Notes: generated by a model from the sequence alone, not told the origin. Counted from the first letter of the stretch, positions 1-10,935 are shown. The stretch: DNA of 44,159 nt from Bacillota bacterium (GCA_023623185.1 JAMNXV010000109.1:1-44159), one strand, 5' to 3'. Made by a program: numbers and translations.

Positions 1-117
1 TTCCTCCAGATTCCGCCTCGCGACGGACACCCTTGCCTTTGGCTAACGGGCTGATGCTGCCTCGCCCGTAGCGGACTTTCACCGCCAAGTCAGCGCCCAT
101 GCCGGGCGCACATGAAA
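1..117. other. Left-edge non-coding stretch, possible IS 3' remnant
   Basis: No gene start lies here. One plus-strand frame is open from the window edge and stops at about position 45, which could be the last residues of a protein encoded outside the window. It is followed by a palindrome (gcgccc at 93-98 with gggcgc at 104-109). The general look, a short ORF tail followed by a small palindrome, reminds me of the 3' end of a transposase gene of an insertion sequence, but this is recollection and not shown by anything inside the window. Confidence 0.25.
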
Positions 118-149
118 GCCCCGGTGGATGGGTCCTCATCCACCGGGGC
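112..149 (-). terminator. Terminator hairpin after yqeY
   Basis: A perfect 13-bp stem (118-130 with 137-149) has a 6-nt loop and lies just past the yqeY stop. On the minus strand it is followed by TTTC, so the U-tract is weak. It probably ends the rpsU-yqeY transcript. Confidence 0.65.
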
Positions 150-156
150 GCCCTTG

Positions 157-606
157 CTACCCGAGTAACTCCCTGACGATCTGCTGAACCATCTTCCCAT
201 CCGCACGGCCACGGACCTGGGCCATCAGCGGGCCCATGACCTTGCCCATGTCGCGGGCGCTCTGCGCGCCCACCTGGGCGATGACCTTGCGTGCCAGGTC
301 GCGCACCTCATCGGCGCTCAGCTGTTCCGGAAGGTACGCCGACAGGACGGCGATCTCGGCCTCAGCCCGCTCCACCAGATCCTGCCGGTTGCTCCGCTGG
401 AAGTCAGCCAGCGAATCGCGGAGTTGCTTCACCTGTTTGGTAATGATGCCCAGGATCTCATCGTCGGAGAGGGGTGCTTGCTTCTCGATCTCAGCGTTCT
501 TCACCGCTGCCCGCAGGAACCGAATGGTCTCGAGCCGCACCTTTCCGGCAGGGCCGGCCTTCATGGCCGCCTTCATGTCCTGGGTGAGACGTTCATTCAG
601 GTTCAT
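157..606 (-). CDS. yqeY: GatB/YqeY domain protein
   Basis: This 149-residue protein matches the YqeY family in length and sequence. It is almost entirely helical, opens with MNLNERLTQDMKAAMK and carries the family's AYLPEQLS stretch near residue 90 and a GKVMG motif near residue 120. The fold is related to the tRNA-binding tail domain of GatB; its exact role is not established, although a link to aminoacyl-tRNA or translation is usually assumed. The ATG at 606 is preceded by AAAGGAG at good spacing. It lies 21 bp downstream of rpsU, so the two very likely form one transcript from the promoter at 858-886, an arrangement common in Firmicutes. Confidence 0.93.
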   Translation of the reverse strand: MNLNERLTQDMKAAMKAGPAGKVRLETIRFLRAAVKNAEIEKQAPLSDDEILGIITKQVKQLRDSLADFQRSNRQDLVERAEAEIAVLSAYLPEQLSADEVRDLARKVIAQVGAQSARDMGKVMGPLMAQVRGRADGKMVQQIVRELLG

Positions 607-627
607 GGGCAGACAGCTCCTTTGGTA

Positions 628-804
628 CTAGCGGTACTTGCGCTTGCGAGCCGCCTCGCTCTTCTTCTTGCGCTTGACGCTAGGCTTTACGTAGTGTTCA
701 CGCCGACGTACTTCGGCGAACACACCGGCCCTCTGCAGCTGACGCTTGAAACGGCGAAGGGCGCTATCCAGCGACTCATTCTTGCCGATTTTGACCTCGG
801 ACAT
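628..804 (-). CDS. rpsU: 30S ribosomal protein S21
   Basis: This 58-residue basic protein is S21 of the small ribosomal subunit. It starts [19 protein letters not shown], continues with the conserved R-R-E-H-Y segment and ends in a very basic tail ([15 protein letters not shown]). I chose the ATG at 804 over an upstream in-frame ATG at 849 because the S21 family begins at this Met and because a strong GGAGGGGAGG site lies upstream. It heads a two-gene unit with yqeY, driven by a consensus SigA promoter 54 bp upstream of the start. Confidence 0.97.
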   Translation of the reverse strand: MSEVKIGKNESLDSALRRFKRQLQRAGVFAEVRRREHYVKPSVKRKKKSEAARKRKYR

Positions 805-857
805 CCCGAATTTCCCTCCCCTCCGCTGGACCTGGGGGAAAAAGAACACGCTCCGCG

Positions 858-886
858 ATTATACCGCGGGGCAAAGCTTATGTCAA
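858..886 (-). promoter_or_regulatory. Consensus SigA promoter of rpsU-yqeY
   Basis: TTGACA (886-881) and TATAAT (863-858) are both perfect hexamers with a 17-bp spacer. The -35 box lies immediately beside the stop codon of the HIT gene, so rpsU-yqeY can be transcribed strongly and separately from ddl and the HIT gene. Confidence 0.9.
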
Positions 887-890
887 TTCC

Positions 891-1235
891 TCAGGCCACC
901 GGCCCGAGCGTACGACCGCCCAGCACGTGGAGGTGGATGTGGAAGACCTGCTGACCGGCGTCCCTGCCCACGTTGGTCACGACCCGATAGCCCGTCTCGG
1001 CCACGCCGGTCTCGCGAGCGACCGCGTGGACCGCCGCGAACAGCTTGCTCAGCAACTCGTCGTGTTCCGGACGGAAGTCGTCGATCGAGTCCAGGTGCTG
1101 CTTGGGAATCACCAGCACGTGGACGGGCGCCACCGGGTTGATGTCGCGGAAGGCCAGTATGTGCTCGTCTTCATAGACCTTGGTGGAAGGAATCTCGCCG
1201 GCTGCAATCTTGCAGAACAGGCAATCGTTGGCCAT
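891..1235 (-). CDS. HIT family nucleotide-binding hydrolase
   Basis: This protein of about 114 residues belongs to the histidine triad (HINT branch) family, whose members hydrolyse adenosine phosphoramidates and related nucleotides in the cytosol. It begins MANDCLFCKIAAGEIPSTKV, and its Cys pair (CLFC) is typical of the branch. The catalytic triad is HIHLH near residues 99-103, followed by VLGGR. The ATG at 1235 is preferred over an in-frame GTG at 1244 because GGAGTG lies 8 nt upstream of it. In many Firmicutes a HIT gene sits just before rpsU-yqeY, as here. Confidence 0.93.
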   Translation of the reverse strand: MANDCLFCKIAAGEIPSTKVYEDEHILAFRDINPVAPVHVLVIPKQHLDSIDDFRPEHDELLSKLFAAVHAVARETGVAETGYRVVTNVGRDAGQQVFHIHLHVLGGRTLGPVA

Positions 1236-1338
1236 CGGTATCACTCCATCACGCTGTCACGCCGCGCAGGCGTACCTGCTTATTCTGGTCAGTCCCTGTC
1301 AAATTATTCTTCCCCGCGACCGGGAATTCCTCCACCGT

Positions 1339-2442
1339 TCAGACCGAGGTGGCATTTCGGTTCTTGTCAGCATGCCTCGCCAGAGCCAGTTCGATGAGCC
1401 GGTCGAGAAGCTCGCTGTACCCGATTCCCGAGGCCTCCCAGAGCTTGGGATACATCGAGATGTTGGTGAAGCCGGGAATGGTGTTCACCTCGTTGATGAA
1501 GATGCGGTTGGTTCCCCGCTCCAGGAAGAAGTCCACCCGGGCCATGCCGGAGCCGTCGATGGCCTTGAAGGCGACCACGGCCTGCCGCCGGAACTCCTCC
1601 ATGAGGTCGTCGGGCAGGTCGGCCGGGATGCGGGTCTCCGAGGCGCCGCTGTAATACTTGTCCTGGTAATCGTAGAACTCCGCCGCGGGCAGCACCTCGC
1701 CCGCGACCGACGCGATGGGGTCGTCGTTGCCCAGCACGGCGACCTCGATCTCCCGGGCGTCGATGCCCTGCTCGACGATGATGCGCCGGTCGAAGCGGGC
1801 CGCCTCGGCGAGGGCCCGATCCAACTCCTCCGGCCGCTTCACCTTGGTGATGCCCACCGACGAGCCCAGGTTGGCAGGCTTCACGAAGAGCGGAAAGCCC
1901 GGGAGGTGCTCCGCGATGTCTGCCCTGACGGCCTCGGGCCGCAGCTCCCAGTCGCGCCGCAGGTAGACCCGGTAGGGGCCCACCTCGAGGCCGGCCTGCC
2001 GGAAGAGCGCCTTGGCCACCCCCTTGTCCATGGCCACGCTGGAAGCCAGCACGCCGCAGCCCACATAGGGTACGTTCGCCATCTCCAGCAGCCCCTGAAT
2101 CGTGCCGTCTTCGCCGTATGTGCCGTGCAGCACGGGGAAGAAGACCACCGGCCCGTCGTGCTCCTGCGGCTTCACGGCCTCGGCGAGCGGGACCGGATCG
2201 GGATACGCGGGATCGCCCAGCAGCCCCACCGGGAACCCGCCGGCCGCCGTCACCCCCTCGGTCAGCGCACGCAGCGGGTCGCCCACCTGGAGCCAGCGGC
2301 CCTCCTTCGTGATGCCGACGGGGATCACCTCGTACTTGTTCCGGTCAAGGGCCTGCAGCACGTTGCGGGCCGACATCAGCGACACCTCGTGTTCGCCGGA
2401 ACGGCCGCCGAAGAGCAGGTAGACACGGGTCTTTGCGCACAT
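1339..2442 (-). CDS. ddl: D-alanine--D-alanine ligase
   Basis: Ddl joins two D-alanines with ATP to make the dipeptide terminus of the peptidoglycan precursor in the cytosol. The 367-residue product has the expected length. The N-terminal motif GGRSGEHEVS is at residues 12-21. The ATP-grasp domain follows, with FVKPANLGSSVG mid-protein, and the C-terminal metal and substrate site ends in INEVNTIPGF around residue 315. The ATG at 2442 has GAGGCG upstream. A small membrane protein gene precedes it on the same strand by 33 bp and may be co-transcribed. The 103 bp between ddl and the HIT gene show no clear promoter or terminator. Confidence 0.96.
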   Translation of the reverse strand: MCAKTRVYLLFGGRSGEHEVSLMSARNVLQALDRNKYEVIPVGITKEGRWLQVGDPLRALTEGVTAAGGFPVGLLGDPAYPDPVPLAEAVKPQEHDGPVVFFPVLHGTYGEDGTIQGLLEMANVPYVGCGVLASSVAMDKGVAKALFRQAGLEVGPYRVYLRRDWELRPEAVRADIAEHLPGFPLFVKPANLGSSVGITKVKRPEELDRALAEAARFDRRIIVEQGIDAREIEVAVLGNDDPIASVAGEVLPAAEFYDYQDKYYSGASETRIPADLPDDLMEEFRRQAVVAFKAIDGSGMARVDFFLERGTNRIFINEVNTIPGFTNISMYPKLWEASGIGYSELLDRLIELALARHADKNRNATSV

Positions 2443-2475
2443 GGGAGCATCGCCTCTTTGTGTGGTGTAGTGGGG

Positions 2476-2778
2476 TCACTTGCCCTTCCGGCCATCGCCC
2501 GCGGCCTCCGCCGTGAGCGCGGCGCCGCAGTGAACGCACTGCATGGCCGGCGCGGGGCGGCCCAGGCGCTTTCCGCATTCAGGGCAGCGCCAGTCGTACC
2601 AGATAAAGCAGAAGTATGCGCCGCCGATGCCAATGGCCACTGCGGCCCGGGCCCAGGGGTTCCAGTCCTGCACGCCCAGCGCGAGGAACAGGAGCAGAAC
2701 AGCCATGGTCGCCCACGTAGCCAGGATGCGCCGGTTGCGCAGCCGCCGGTAGGCCTGAAAGCGGGCTTGCTGCTCCAC
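2476..2778 (-). CDS. Small membrane protein with C-terminal zinc ribbon
   Basis: This 100-residue protein is not one I can name. A basic N-terminus (QAYRRLRNRRIL) leads into two hydrophobic segments (about residues 19-37 and 42-62), consistent with a hairpin of two membrane helices. The C-terminal part carries two CxxC-type pairs (CPEC and CVHC), as in a zinc ribbon. The GTG at 2778 is preceded by TGGAGGTG, which supports translation. It lies just upstream of ddl on the same strand. A role in the envelope or in protein-protein contact is possible but is inference only. Confidence 0.75.
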   Translation of the reverse strand: MEQQARFQAYRRLRNRRILATWATMAVLLLFLALGVQDWNPWARAAVAIGIGGAYFCFIWYDWRCPECGKRLGRPAPAMQCVHCGAALTAEAAGDGRKGK

Positions 2779-2954
2779 GAGAACACCTCCAGCTGTAGTT
2801 TCTCCAGCGCAACGGCCGCTCTCCTGTGTGTGCGGGCGTCACATTTGTGTGACGCTGGGGGACCGGGTTCCAGTTCCGGCGGCGGCAGCAAGCCGCTGCG
2901 TGAAACCCGGCCCGCCGGCGCATGCTACCCGGGAAGAGCTGTGAGAGGGGGGCC

Positions 2955-3719
2955 GTGAGCGCAGTGCAGCGACGTTCGGGGTCGCCCCTGCCCTGGCTGA
3001 TCGCCGGCGGGGCAGTGGCGACGGCATGGCTGGTCTGGCGGCGGATGCAGCAGCCCTACTACCCCAGCGTGGCCCTGCAGGCCGGGCTGGAGATGGTGAG
3101 CCGCCGCTACCGGGTGCTGGCCATCGGGCCGCACCCGGGGGACCTGGAGTTCTTTTGCGGCGGCACCCTGCGGCTGCTCTCCCAGAACGGCAGCGCCGTC
3201 ACCATGGCCGTGCTCTCGCGGGGCGAGCGTGCCGCCAACCGGGCCAACATCGATGAGATCCGCACCCGGGAGGCGGAGCAGGCCGCCGCCATGCTGAGGG
3301 CCGAACTGGTGCAGCTGGACCTGCCCGACGGCGAGATCCGCCCCGGCCCCGCGCTGGAGCGGGCGCTGGATGAGCTGTGGGTGCGCACCCGCCCTGAGCT
3401 GGTGCTGGCCTTCGACCCCAAGGGGCCGACGCCGCTGGGGCAGAACCCGGACCATGTGGCCCTGGGCGCCGCGGTGCTGGCCCGGGCGCGCAGTTCCATA
3501 TGGCGGGGCGAGCGCATCTACTTCTACGCCGCGCGCCAGCCCAACGTGCTGGTAGACGTTACCGAGGTGCTTCAGGAGAAGCTGAACGCGGTAAAGGCGC
3601 ACCGCAGCCAGCTCACCGGCCCGGACTGGGCCGCCGCCTACATCACCCGATACGCGAGCCGCCTCCACTCCGGGCGGGTGCCGGCCCTGTACACCGAAGC
3701 CTTCTACCGGCTGGTATGA
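2955..3719 (+). CDS. PIG-L/LmbE-type deacetylase paralogue lacking the catalytic Asp
   Basis: This protein of about 254 residues belongs to the PIG-L (LmbE) family of zinc-dependent de-N-acetylases, such as MshB and BshB, which act on N-acetylated sugars. An N-terminal hydrophobic segment (LPWLIAGGAVATAWLVW) suggests a membrane anchor. The family motif HPDD appears here as HPGD followed by LEFFCGGTL, so the residue that acts as general base in MshB is Gly. The zinc-binding His and Asp and the later ligand in NPDH remain. The GTG at 2955 is chosen because GAGAGGGG lies just upstream; an in-frame ATG at 2922 has no such site. The next gene is an intact paralogue 12 bp downstream, so activity may differ between the two or be lost here. 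Confidence 0.85.
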   Translation: MSAVQRRSGSPLPWLIAGGAVATAWLVWRRMQQPYYPSVALQAGLEMVSRRYRVLAIGPHPGDLEFFCGGTLRLLSQNGSAVTMAVLSRGERAANRANIDEIRTREAEQAAAMLRAELVQLDLPDGEIRPGPALERALDELWVRTRPELVLAFDPKGPTPLGQNPDHVALGAAVLARARSSIWRGERIYFYAARQPNVLVDVTEVLQEKLNAVKAHRSQLTGPDWAAAYITRYASRLHSGRVPALYTEAFYRLV

Positions 3720-3731
3720 GGAGGTGGCAAC

Positions 3732-4526
3732 GTGCCCGACAAGGTGCAGGCCCGGCCCGACCGCACGCTCGCGGTGAAGCGGTTTCTGTTCTCCGGGTTC
3801 TACCGGGCGGGAAGCTGCCGCTGGGTTGAACGGGCGGCGGCCCGCTTGATGGCCCCGGATCACGCCGCGCTGGCAGCCGCCCTGGGCGAGCTGCTGGTCG
3901 GCACGCCCCGGCGGGTTCTCGCCCTCACCGCGCACCCCGATGACCTGGAGTTCTTCTGCGGCGGCACCCTCCGGCGCATGGCCCTGGCCGGGAGCCGCAT
4001 CACCGCCGTGGTGCTCTCCGACGGCGAAAAGCGCGGCAACTGGCGGGAGCTGGCCGGCCAGCGGCAGGCGGAGCAGTGGCACGCGGCGCGCCTGCAGGGC
4101 TACGAGTCGGTCACCTTCCTCGGGCTGCCTGACTTCGGCCTGCCCGAGGACCCCCGGCTCGAGCGGGCGATCGCGCGCGTCTGGGACCACGCCGCGCCCG
4201 AGGTGGTCTTCGCCTTCGATCCGAAGGAACTGGTGCCCCAGATGGCCAACCGCGACCACAAAGCGCTGGGGCGCGCCGTCATGGACCTGGCACGGGCCCG
4301 GGTCTCCGGCGGGGCGCAAGTCTATTTCTACGGCACCCGCAGCCCGGACGTGCTGGTCGACATCGCGCCGGTCATCGCGGACAAGCTGCGGGCGGTGAAG
4401 GCGCACCAGAGCCAGATGGTCTACCTGGATGAGGCCGAGACCGACGGGGCCATCCGGCTGATGGGCCGCATCATGGCCGGCGGCTCGGGCCTTGCATACG
4501 CCGAGGGGCTCTTCCGGCTGATGTAG
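3732..4526 (+). CDS. PIG-L/LmbE family deacetylase
   Basis: This 264-residue paralogue of the preceding gene keeps the full HPDDLEFFCGGTL motif near residue 70 and the second metal motif (NRDHKALG), so it should be an active zinc-dependent de-N-acetylase. The substrate cannot be told from sequence; thiol-sugar precursors such as those of bacillithiol or mycothiol, and cell-envelope sugars, are the usual targets. It lacks the N-terminal membrane segment of its neighbour. GTG at 3732 is the start, with GAGGAGGTGG overlapping the stop codon of the upstream gene, so the pair is translated as one unit. It converges on rsmE. Confidence 0.9.
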   Translation: MPDKVQARPDRTLAVKRFLFSGFYRAGSCRWVERAAARLMAPDHAALAAALGELLVGTPRRVLALTAHPDDLEFFCGGTLRRMALAGSRITAVVLSDGEKRGNWRELAGQRQAEQWHAARLQGYESVTFLGLPDFGLPEDPRLERAIARVWDHAAPEVVFAFDPKELVPQMANRDHKALGRAVMDLARARVSGGAQVYFYGTRSPDVLVDIAPVIADKLRAVKAHQSQMVYLDEAETDGAIRLMGRIMAGGSGLAYAEGLFRLM

Positions 4527-4539
4527 CGGCCCCGGCGCT

Positions 4540-5271
4540 TCAGTCCCACTCCCCGCGGGCGTAGAGAATCGCGGCGACCGCCGCCAGCGGCGCGGTCTCC
4601 GTGCGCAGGATGCGGGGGCCGAGGGTGACGGGGATCGCGCCGGCCTGGCGGGCCAGCTCCACCTCTTCGGCGGTGAGGCCCCCCTCGGGGCCGATGAAGA
4701 GCGCGTAGGCCATGGCCCCGGGGCGGGACTCCAGCACCGCCTTCAAAGGCTGCCCCCCGCCCTCCCAGGGCACCAGGGCCAGGTCGAATTCAGGGATGCG
4801 GGCCACGGCCTGCTTCCACGTCTGCGGCGGGGCGACCGAGGGCACGGCCCCTCGGCGCGACTGCTCCGCCGCTTCGCGCGCGATCCGCTGCCAGCGCTCC
4901 GTCCGCTGGGCCGCCTTGCGCGCGTCCAGCTTCACCACGCTGCGCGCCGCGGCGACGGCGACGAACTCCGTGATGCCCAGCTCGGTGCCGTGCTGGATCA
5001 CCGCCTCCATCTTCTCGCCCTTCGCGAGGGCCTGAAAGAGCGTGATGCGGATGGCCGGCTCGCCCGCGGCGGGCTGCGCCGCGGTGATGCGCCCGACGGC
5101 CAGGCCGTCCTCCACCCGGTCAAGCACGCAGTCGTAGGCCATGCCCCCGGCCAGCGCCACGAACGGCGCCCCCGGGGCGGCCCTGAGCACCCGCAGCAGG
5201 TGGTGCGAGTCGGCGCGCGGCAGCACCACCTCGTCGCCCTCCACCCGCTCCAGGAAGAACCGCGGGCTCAT
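4540..5271 (-). CDS. rsmE: 16S rRNA (uracil-1498-N3)-methyltransferase
   Basis: RsmE methylates N3 of U1498 in 16S rRNA using S-adenosylmethionine. The 243-residue protein has the usual two parts: an N-terminal PUA-like RNA-binding region (MSPRFFLE to about residue 70) and a C-terminal SPOUT domain. The knot motifs are visible as FIGPEGGLTAEEVELA and LGPRILRTETA. The start ATG overlaps the prmA stop by 4 bp, which indicates translational coupling. prmA followed by rsmE after dnaJ is a conserved Firmicute arrangement. Confidence 0.95.
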   Translation of the reverse strand: MSPRFFLERVEGDEVVLPRADSHHLLRVLRAAPGAPFVALAGGMAYDCVLDRVEDGLAVGRITAAQPAAGEPAIRITLFQALAKGEKMEAVIQHGTELGITEFVAVAAARSVVKLDARKAAQRTERWQRIAREAAEQSRRGAVPSVAPPQTWKQAVARIPEFDLALVPWEGGGQPLKAVLESRPGAMAYALFIGPEGGLTAEEVELARQAGAIPVTLGPRILRTETAPLAAVAAILYARGEWD

Positions 5272-6182
5272 GGCTTCATCGCCAGGATGGCCACCCAGCC
5301 ATCCTGCTCACGCACCCCGACGGGCAGAAGCCACGCCTGGGTCATGGCCTCGGCAACGGCATCCTTCTTTTCCAGGATGATGCCCGAGGCCAGGAACCTG
5401 CCGCCCGGCTTCAGCCGCTCCACCACATCGGGCAGGATGTCGATGACGACCGACGCGATGATGTTGGCCACGATGAGGTCCGCCTCCCCCTCCGGCACTT
5501 GGTCGAGCGTCGCCCGGCGGACATCGATGGCCACCTGGTTCTGCCGGGCGTTCTCCTCCGCGGCCTCCACGGCCACGGGGTCCACATCGATGGCCAGCAC
5601 CTCCCCGGCCCCGAGACGTTTGGCCGCCACGGCCAGGATGCCTGATCCGGTGCCCACATCGATCACCCGGCTGCCGGGCTGTACCAGCCGCTCCATCCAG
5701 CGCAGGCAGAGCGCCGTGGTGGCATGGGTGCCCGTGCCGAACGCCATGCCCGGATCCACGTAAACGGGCACCTCGCCTGGCCCGGGCGTGTAGTCTTCCC
5801 AGGCGGGAACCACCACCAGCGCATCGCCCACCCGCATCGGCCTGAAGTAGGCCTTCCAGGCGTGCGCCCAGTCCTCCTCCTGCACCCAGCGGAACCGGGC
5901 CGGGTCAACCGTCCCCAGCCCCAGGGCCCGGATCTCATCCAGCCCCGCCTCCAGGCGCAGCCGCCGCTGCTCCAGATCGTCTGTCTCGGCCAGCCAGCCG
6001 GACACCGTCACCCACTCCGGGTCGCCCGGCTTGAGGTCGGTCATGTCCCAGCTGGACCGGTTCTGCTCCACGATGAGCGGGTCGTCCACCGCGTAGCCGC
6101 CGCCGGTGAGCGTCATGAGCAGGTGGCCCACGGCGTCGGCGGCGGCCCGCTGACAGCGAATGCTGACCTCCAGGTAACGCAA
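5268..6182 (-). CDS. prmA: Ribosomal protein L11 methyltransferase
   Basis: PrmA trimethylates ribosomal protein L11 with S-adenosylmethionine. The product of about 304 residues has the N-terminal substrate-recognition domain (RYLEVSIRCQ onwards) and a C-terminal class I methyltransferase. MAFGTGTHATT and the SAM motif VIDVGTGSGILAV are both present, as is the NPPY-equivalent region (IVANIIA). I favour the TTG at 6182, because GGAGG lies 7 nt upstream and the PrmA family begins with a sequence like this; an in-frame GTG at 6200 would overlap the upstream gene by 4 bp. It is coupled to rsmE downstream. Confidence 0.94.
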   Translation of the reverse strand: MRYLEVSIRCQRAAADAVGHLLMTLTGGGYAVDDPLIVEQNRSSWDMTDLKPGDPEWVTVSGWLAETDDLEQRRLRLEAGLDEIRALGLGTVDPARFRWVQEEDWAHAWKAYFRPMRVGDALVVVPAWEDYTPGPGEVPVYVDPGMAFGTGTHATTALCLRWMERLVQPGSRVIDVGTGSGILAVAAKRLGAGEVLAIDVDPVAVEAAEENARQNQVAIDVRRATLDQVPEGEADLIVANIIASVVIDILPDVVERLKPGGRFLASGIILEKKDAVAEAMTQAWLLPVGVREQDGWVAILAMKP

Positions 6183-6196
6183 GGCGTTTCCTCCAA

Positions 6197-7000
6197 TCAC
6201 TTTCCCCCGCCGGCGGCCTGCCGCACCTCATCGGGCAGCGAGAGCGGATCCGACGCGGGGTAGGTCCAGTCGAGCTGGTAGTGGAAGCTGGAGCCGCCGG
6301 TGGCCGGGCGCTCCACCTGGATGGTGAAGCGGACCGGGCGCAGGCGCCACACATCCACCCACAGCCGGTAATCCACCTGTTCATCATGCCCGGGCGGCGC
6401 CACCTGCATGACCGCTGGGTCCAGATCCAGCGCGAGGACGGCCGTGATCACGCCGTCCAGCCGCTCCCGCCCCAGCAGTTCCGCCCGGCGCACGCCGGCG
6501 AGAAACGGGGCCGCCAGCTGCTCCGGCAGGAAGGCGGTAACGTCGGGCACGTCCGCGGTGGGCGCCAGGACCCAGGTGCCGCCCCGCCCCTGCCGCACGT
6601 ACAGCTCCTCGCCCGACAGCCAGTACGCCAACGGGGTCCCGGCCTGCCCGCTGCCCACCTCGCCGTCCAGGTGCAGGACGAGCGGTTCCGCCTGGAACTC
6701 GCCGGCGAGCCGCGCGTGGGGGAAGAATCCGTCGGGCGAACTGCCCGTCACCTCCGCGCGGAAACTGTAGCGCTCCGCGCCGAGCAGGGCCTGTCCCGCC
6801 GCCTCCGCTACCTGGTCGGGCGTCAGGCTAGGCGTGCGGTCCAGAAACATGAGCGCGCCCCAGGCGCCCAGTCCGATCAGAAGGATGGCCAGGAAAAACC
6901 CGAGCCACCGCCGCATCCGCATCCGGCGCCGGGCCGGCGCCCAGGCCGCGGGCGGCAGCGTGGGGTCGAGCAGCGGATCCCGGCGGGCCAGCCGCGGCAT
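6197..7000 (-). CDS. Membrane-anchored hypothetical protein, lipoprotein-carrier-like
   Basis: This 267-residue protein has a short basic cytoplasmic segment (RRRMRMRRW), one membrane helix (about residues 33-51) and an outward-facing domain of about 210 residues. That domain is rich in beta-strand-like stretches ending in FHYQLDWTY. It loosely recalls the LppX/LolA or DUF6612 type of half-barrel lipoprotein domain, but I cannot assign it firmly. The ATG at 7000 has GAGGAGGAG upstream. It lies between dnaJ and prmA, where other Firmicutes have nothing or a different gene, and prmA starts right after its stop, so co-expression with prmA-rsmE is likely. Confidence 0.75.
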   Translation of the reverse strand: MPRLARRDPLLDPTLPPAAWAPARRRMRMRRWLGFFLAILLIGLGAWGALMFLDRTPSLTPDQVAEAAGQALLGAERYSFRAEVTGSSPDGFFPHARLAGEFQAEPLVLHLDGEVGSGQAGTPLAYWLSGEELYVRQGRGGTWVLAPTADVPDVTAFLPEQLAAPFLAGVRRAELLGRERLDGVITAVLALDLDPAVMQVAPPGHDEQVDYRLWVDVWRLRPVRFTIQVERPATGGSSFHYQLDWTYPASDPLSLPDEVRQAAGGGK

Positions 7001-7036
7001 CTTCGCATCTCCTCCTCAGTCGCCCCGGCGCAATGA

Positions 7037-7075
7037 CAGCCGGGCCTCCCCCGCTCACAGGAGGAGGCCCGGCTG
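7037..7075 (-). terminator. Hairpin after dnaJ
   Basis: A perfect 13-bp stem (7037-7049 region with 7063-7075) and a loop of about 14 nt lie 6 bp past the dnaJ stop. There is no U-run on the minus strand, so it may be a processing or partial termination site and not a full terminator. Confidence 0.5.
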
Positions 7076-7080
7076 CCGCA

Positions 7081-8238
7081 TCAGCGGCCGCCCAGGGCGT
7101 CCTTCATCTTCTCAAAGAATCCCTTTTCCTTCTGCTCCGTCATGCCGGCGACCTTCTCACCCCGCAGCGCGGCCAGCTCCATGAGCAGCTCGCGCTCCCG
7201 CTCGGAGAGGCGCCCCGGCGTCTTCACGTTGATGACCACGTGCAGATCGCCCCGGCCGGAGCCCCGCAGCCGGCTGGTCCCCTTGCCCCTGAGCCGGATC
7301 GTTTCGCCGGGCTGCGTGCCCTCGGGGATCTTGATGGTCTCGGGGCCGTCCAGCGTCGGCACCTCGATTTCGGTGCCCAGCGCGGCCTGGATGAAGGAGA
7401 TCTCGGTGTTGGTAAACAGGTCGTCGCCCTCGCGCCGGAACCGCCGGTCGGGGCGCACCCGCATGACGATGAAGAGGTCTCCCGGCGGGCCGCCGCGCTC
7501 GCCGGCCTCGCCGTAGCCCGGCATGCGCAGGCGCGTGCCCGTGTCCACGCCTCCGGGCACCTTGACCTCCACGCGCTGGGTCTTCTGCACCCGCCCTCTT
7601 CCGCGGCAGGTGGGGCAGGGCGATTCGATGATCCTGCCCTCGCCGCGGCACCGGTCGCAGGTGGTCACGTTGACGAACCGCCCGAAGACGGTGTGCTGCG
7701 TCATCTGGATCTGACCGGTTCCCCGGCACTTCGGACAGGTCACCGGCTGGGTTCCGGGCCGTGCGCCGGAGCCGTGGCAGGTGTCGCATTCCTCGGTGCG
7801 GGGCACGCGCAGTTCCTTCGTGCACCCGAAGGCCGCTTCCGCGAGGGTCAGTTCCAGGGTGTACTCCAGATCGGCGCCCCGGACCGGCCCGCGGGGGCGC
7901 TGCTGCCGACCGCCGCCGAAGAACATCTCGAAGATGTCGCCGAATCCCCCGAAATCGCCGAAGCCGCCGAAGCCCTCGAAGGGGTTGCCGCCGGCCCCGC
8001 CCATCTGCTCGCCCATGTGGCCAAACTGGTCGTAGCGGGCGCGCTTTTCGGGGTCGGAGAGGACCTGGTAGGCCTCGTTGATCTCCTTGAACTTCTCGGC
8101 CGCATCGGGGTCGTCCTTGTTGGCGTCAGGGTGGTACTTGCGGGCGAGGGCGCGAAAGGCCTTCTTGATCTCGGCCTCGGTGGCGTTGCGGGGAACGCCC
8201 AGTACCTCGTAATAGTCACGCTTGGCCAGTCGGTCCAC
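7081..8238 (-). CDS. dnaJ: Chaperone protein DnaJ
   Basis: DnaJ is the Hsp40 co-chaperone that delivers clients to DnaK and stimulates its ATPase. The 385-residue protein has the full type I layout. The J domain is at residues 1-70 with HPD in [10 protein letters not shown], and a Gly/Phe-rich linker ([20 protein letters not shown]) follows. Four CxxCxGxG zinc repeats come next ([24 protein letters not shown] and CPTCRGRG), then the C-terminal substrate-binding domains. The start is GTG at 8238 with GGAGTAGGGGGG upstream. It is 100 bp downstream of dnaK, separated by a hairpin, so its level may be set below that of dnaK. Confidence 0.97.
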   Translation of the reverse strand: MDRLAKRDYYEVLGVPRNATEAEIKKAFRALARKYHPDANKDDPDAAEKFKEINEAYQVLSDPEKRARYDQFGHMGEQMGGAGGNPFEGFGGFGDFGGFGDIFEMFFGGGRQQRPRGPVRGADLEYTLELTLAEAAFGCTKELRVPRTEECDTCHGSGARPGTQPVTCPKCRGTGQIQMTQHTVFGRFVNVTTCDRCRGEGRIIESPCPTCRGRGRVQKTQRVEVKVPGGVDTGTRLRMPGYGEAGERGGPPGDLFIVMRVRPDRRFRREGDDLFTNTEISFIQAALGTEIEVPTLDGPETIKIPEGTQPGETIRLRGKGTSRLRGSGRGDLHVVINVKTPGRLSERERELLMELAALRGEKVAGMTEQKEKGFFEKMKDALGGR

Positions 8239-8288
8239 CCCCCTACTCCTTAGAAATTACCACCTGGTAGGGCCCGGGGCAAGTGACA

Positions 8289-8317
8289 GGAGGGGGGCTT
8301 TCAAGCGGCCCCCCTCC
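8289..8317 (-). terminator. G/C hairpin between dnaK and dnaJ
   Basis: A 9-bp stem (8289-8297 with 8309-8317) sits in the 100-bp gap between dnaK and dnaJ. There is no U-tract on the minus strand. It could cause partial termination or stabilise the dnaK mRNA end; inference only. Confidence 0.4.
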
Positions 8318-8338
8318 CGGAGACTCATGCCGTCAGAC

Positions 8339-10868
<2,530 letters not shown>

Positions 10869-10894
10869 TCTTGCCGGTCACCTCTTCTCTCTTG

Positions 10895-10921
10895 TTAGCA
10901 CTCTCAACACCTGAGTGCTAA
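10895..10921 (-). promoter_or_regulatory. Perfect CIRCE operator of grpE-dnaK-dnaJ
   Basis: TTAGCACTC (10895-10903), a 9-bp spacer and GAGTGCTAA (10913-10921) form the textbook CIRCE inverted repeat bound by HrcA. It lies between the -10 box at 10936-10941 and the grpE start, so HrcA binding would block early transcription and the element would also be in the mRNA leader. Confidence 0.97.
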
Positions 10922-10935
10922 CGCATCCACAAATG

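Noticed and set aside
1180..2958. Long plus-strand open frame of 592 residues opposite ddl
   Set aside because: High GC keeps reverse frames open; ddl on the other strand has full family motifs and a ribosome site.
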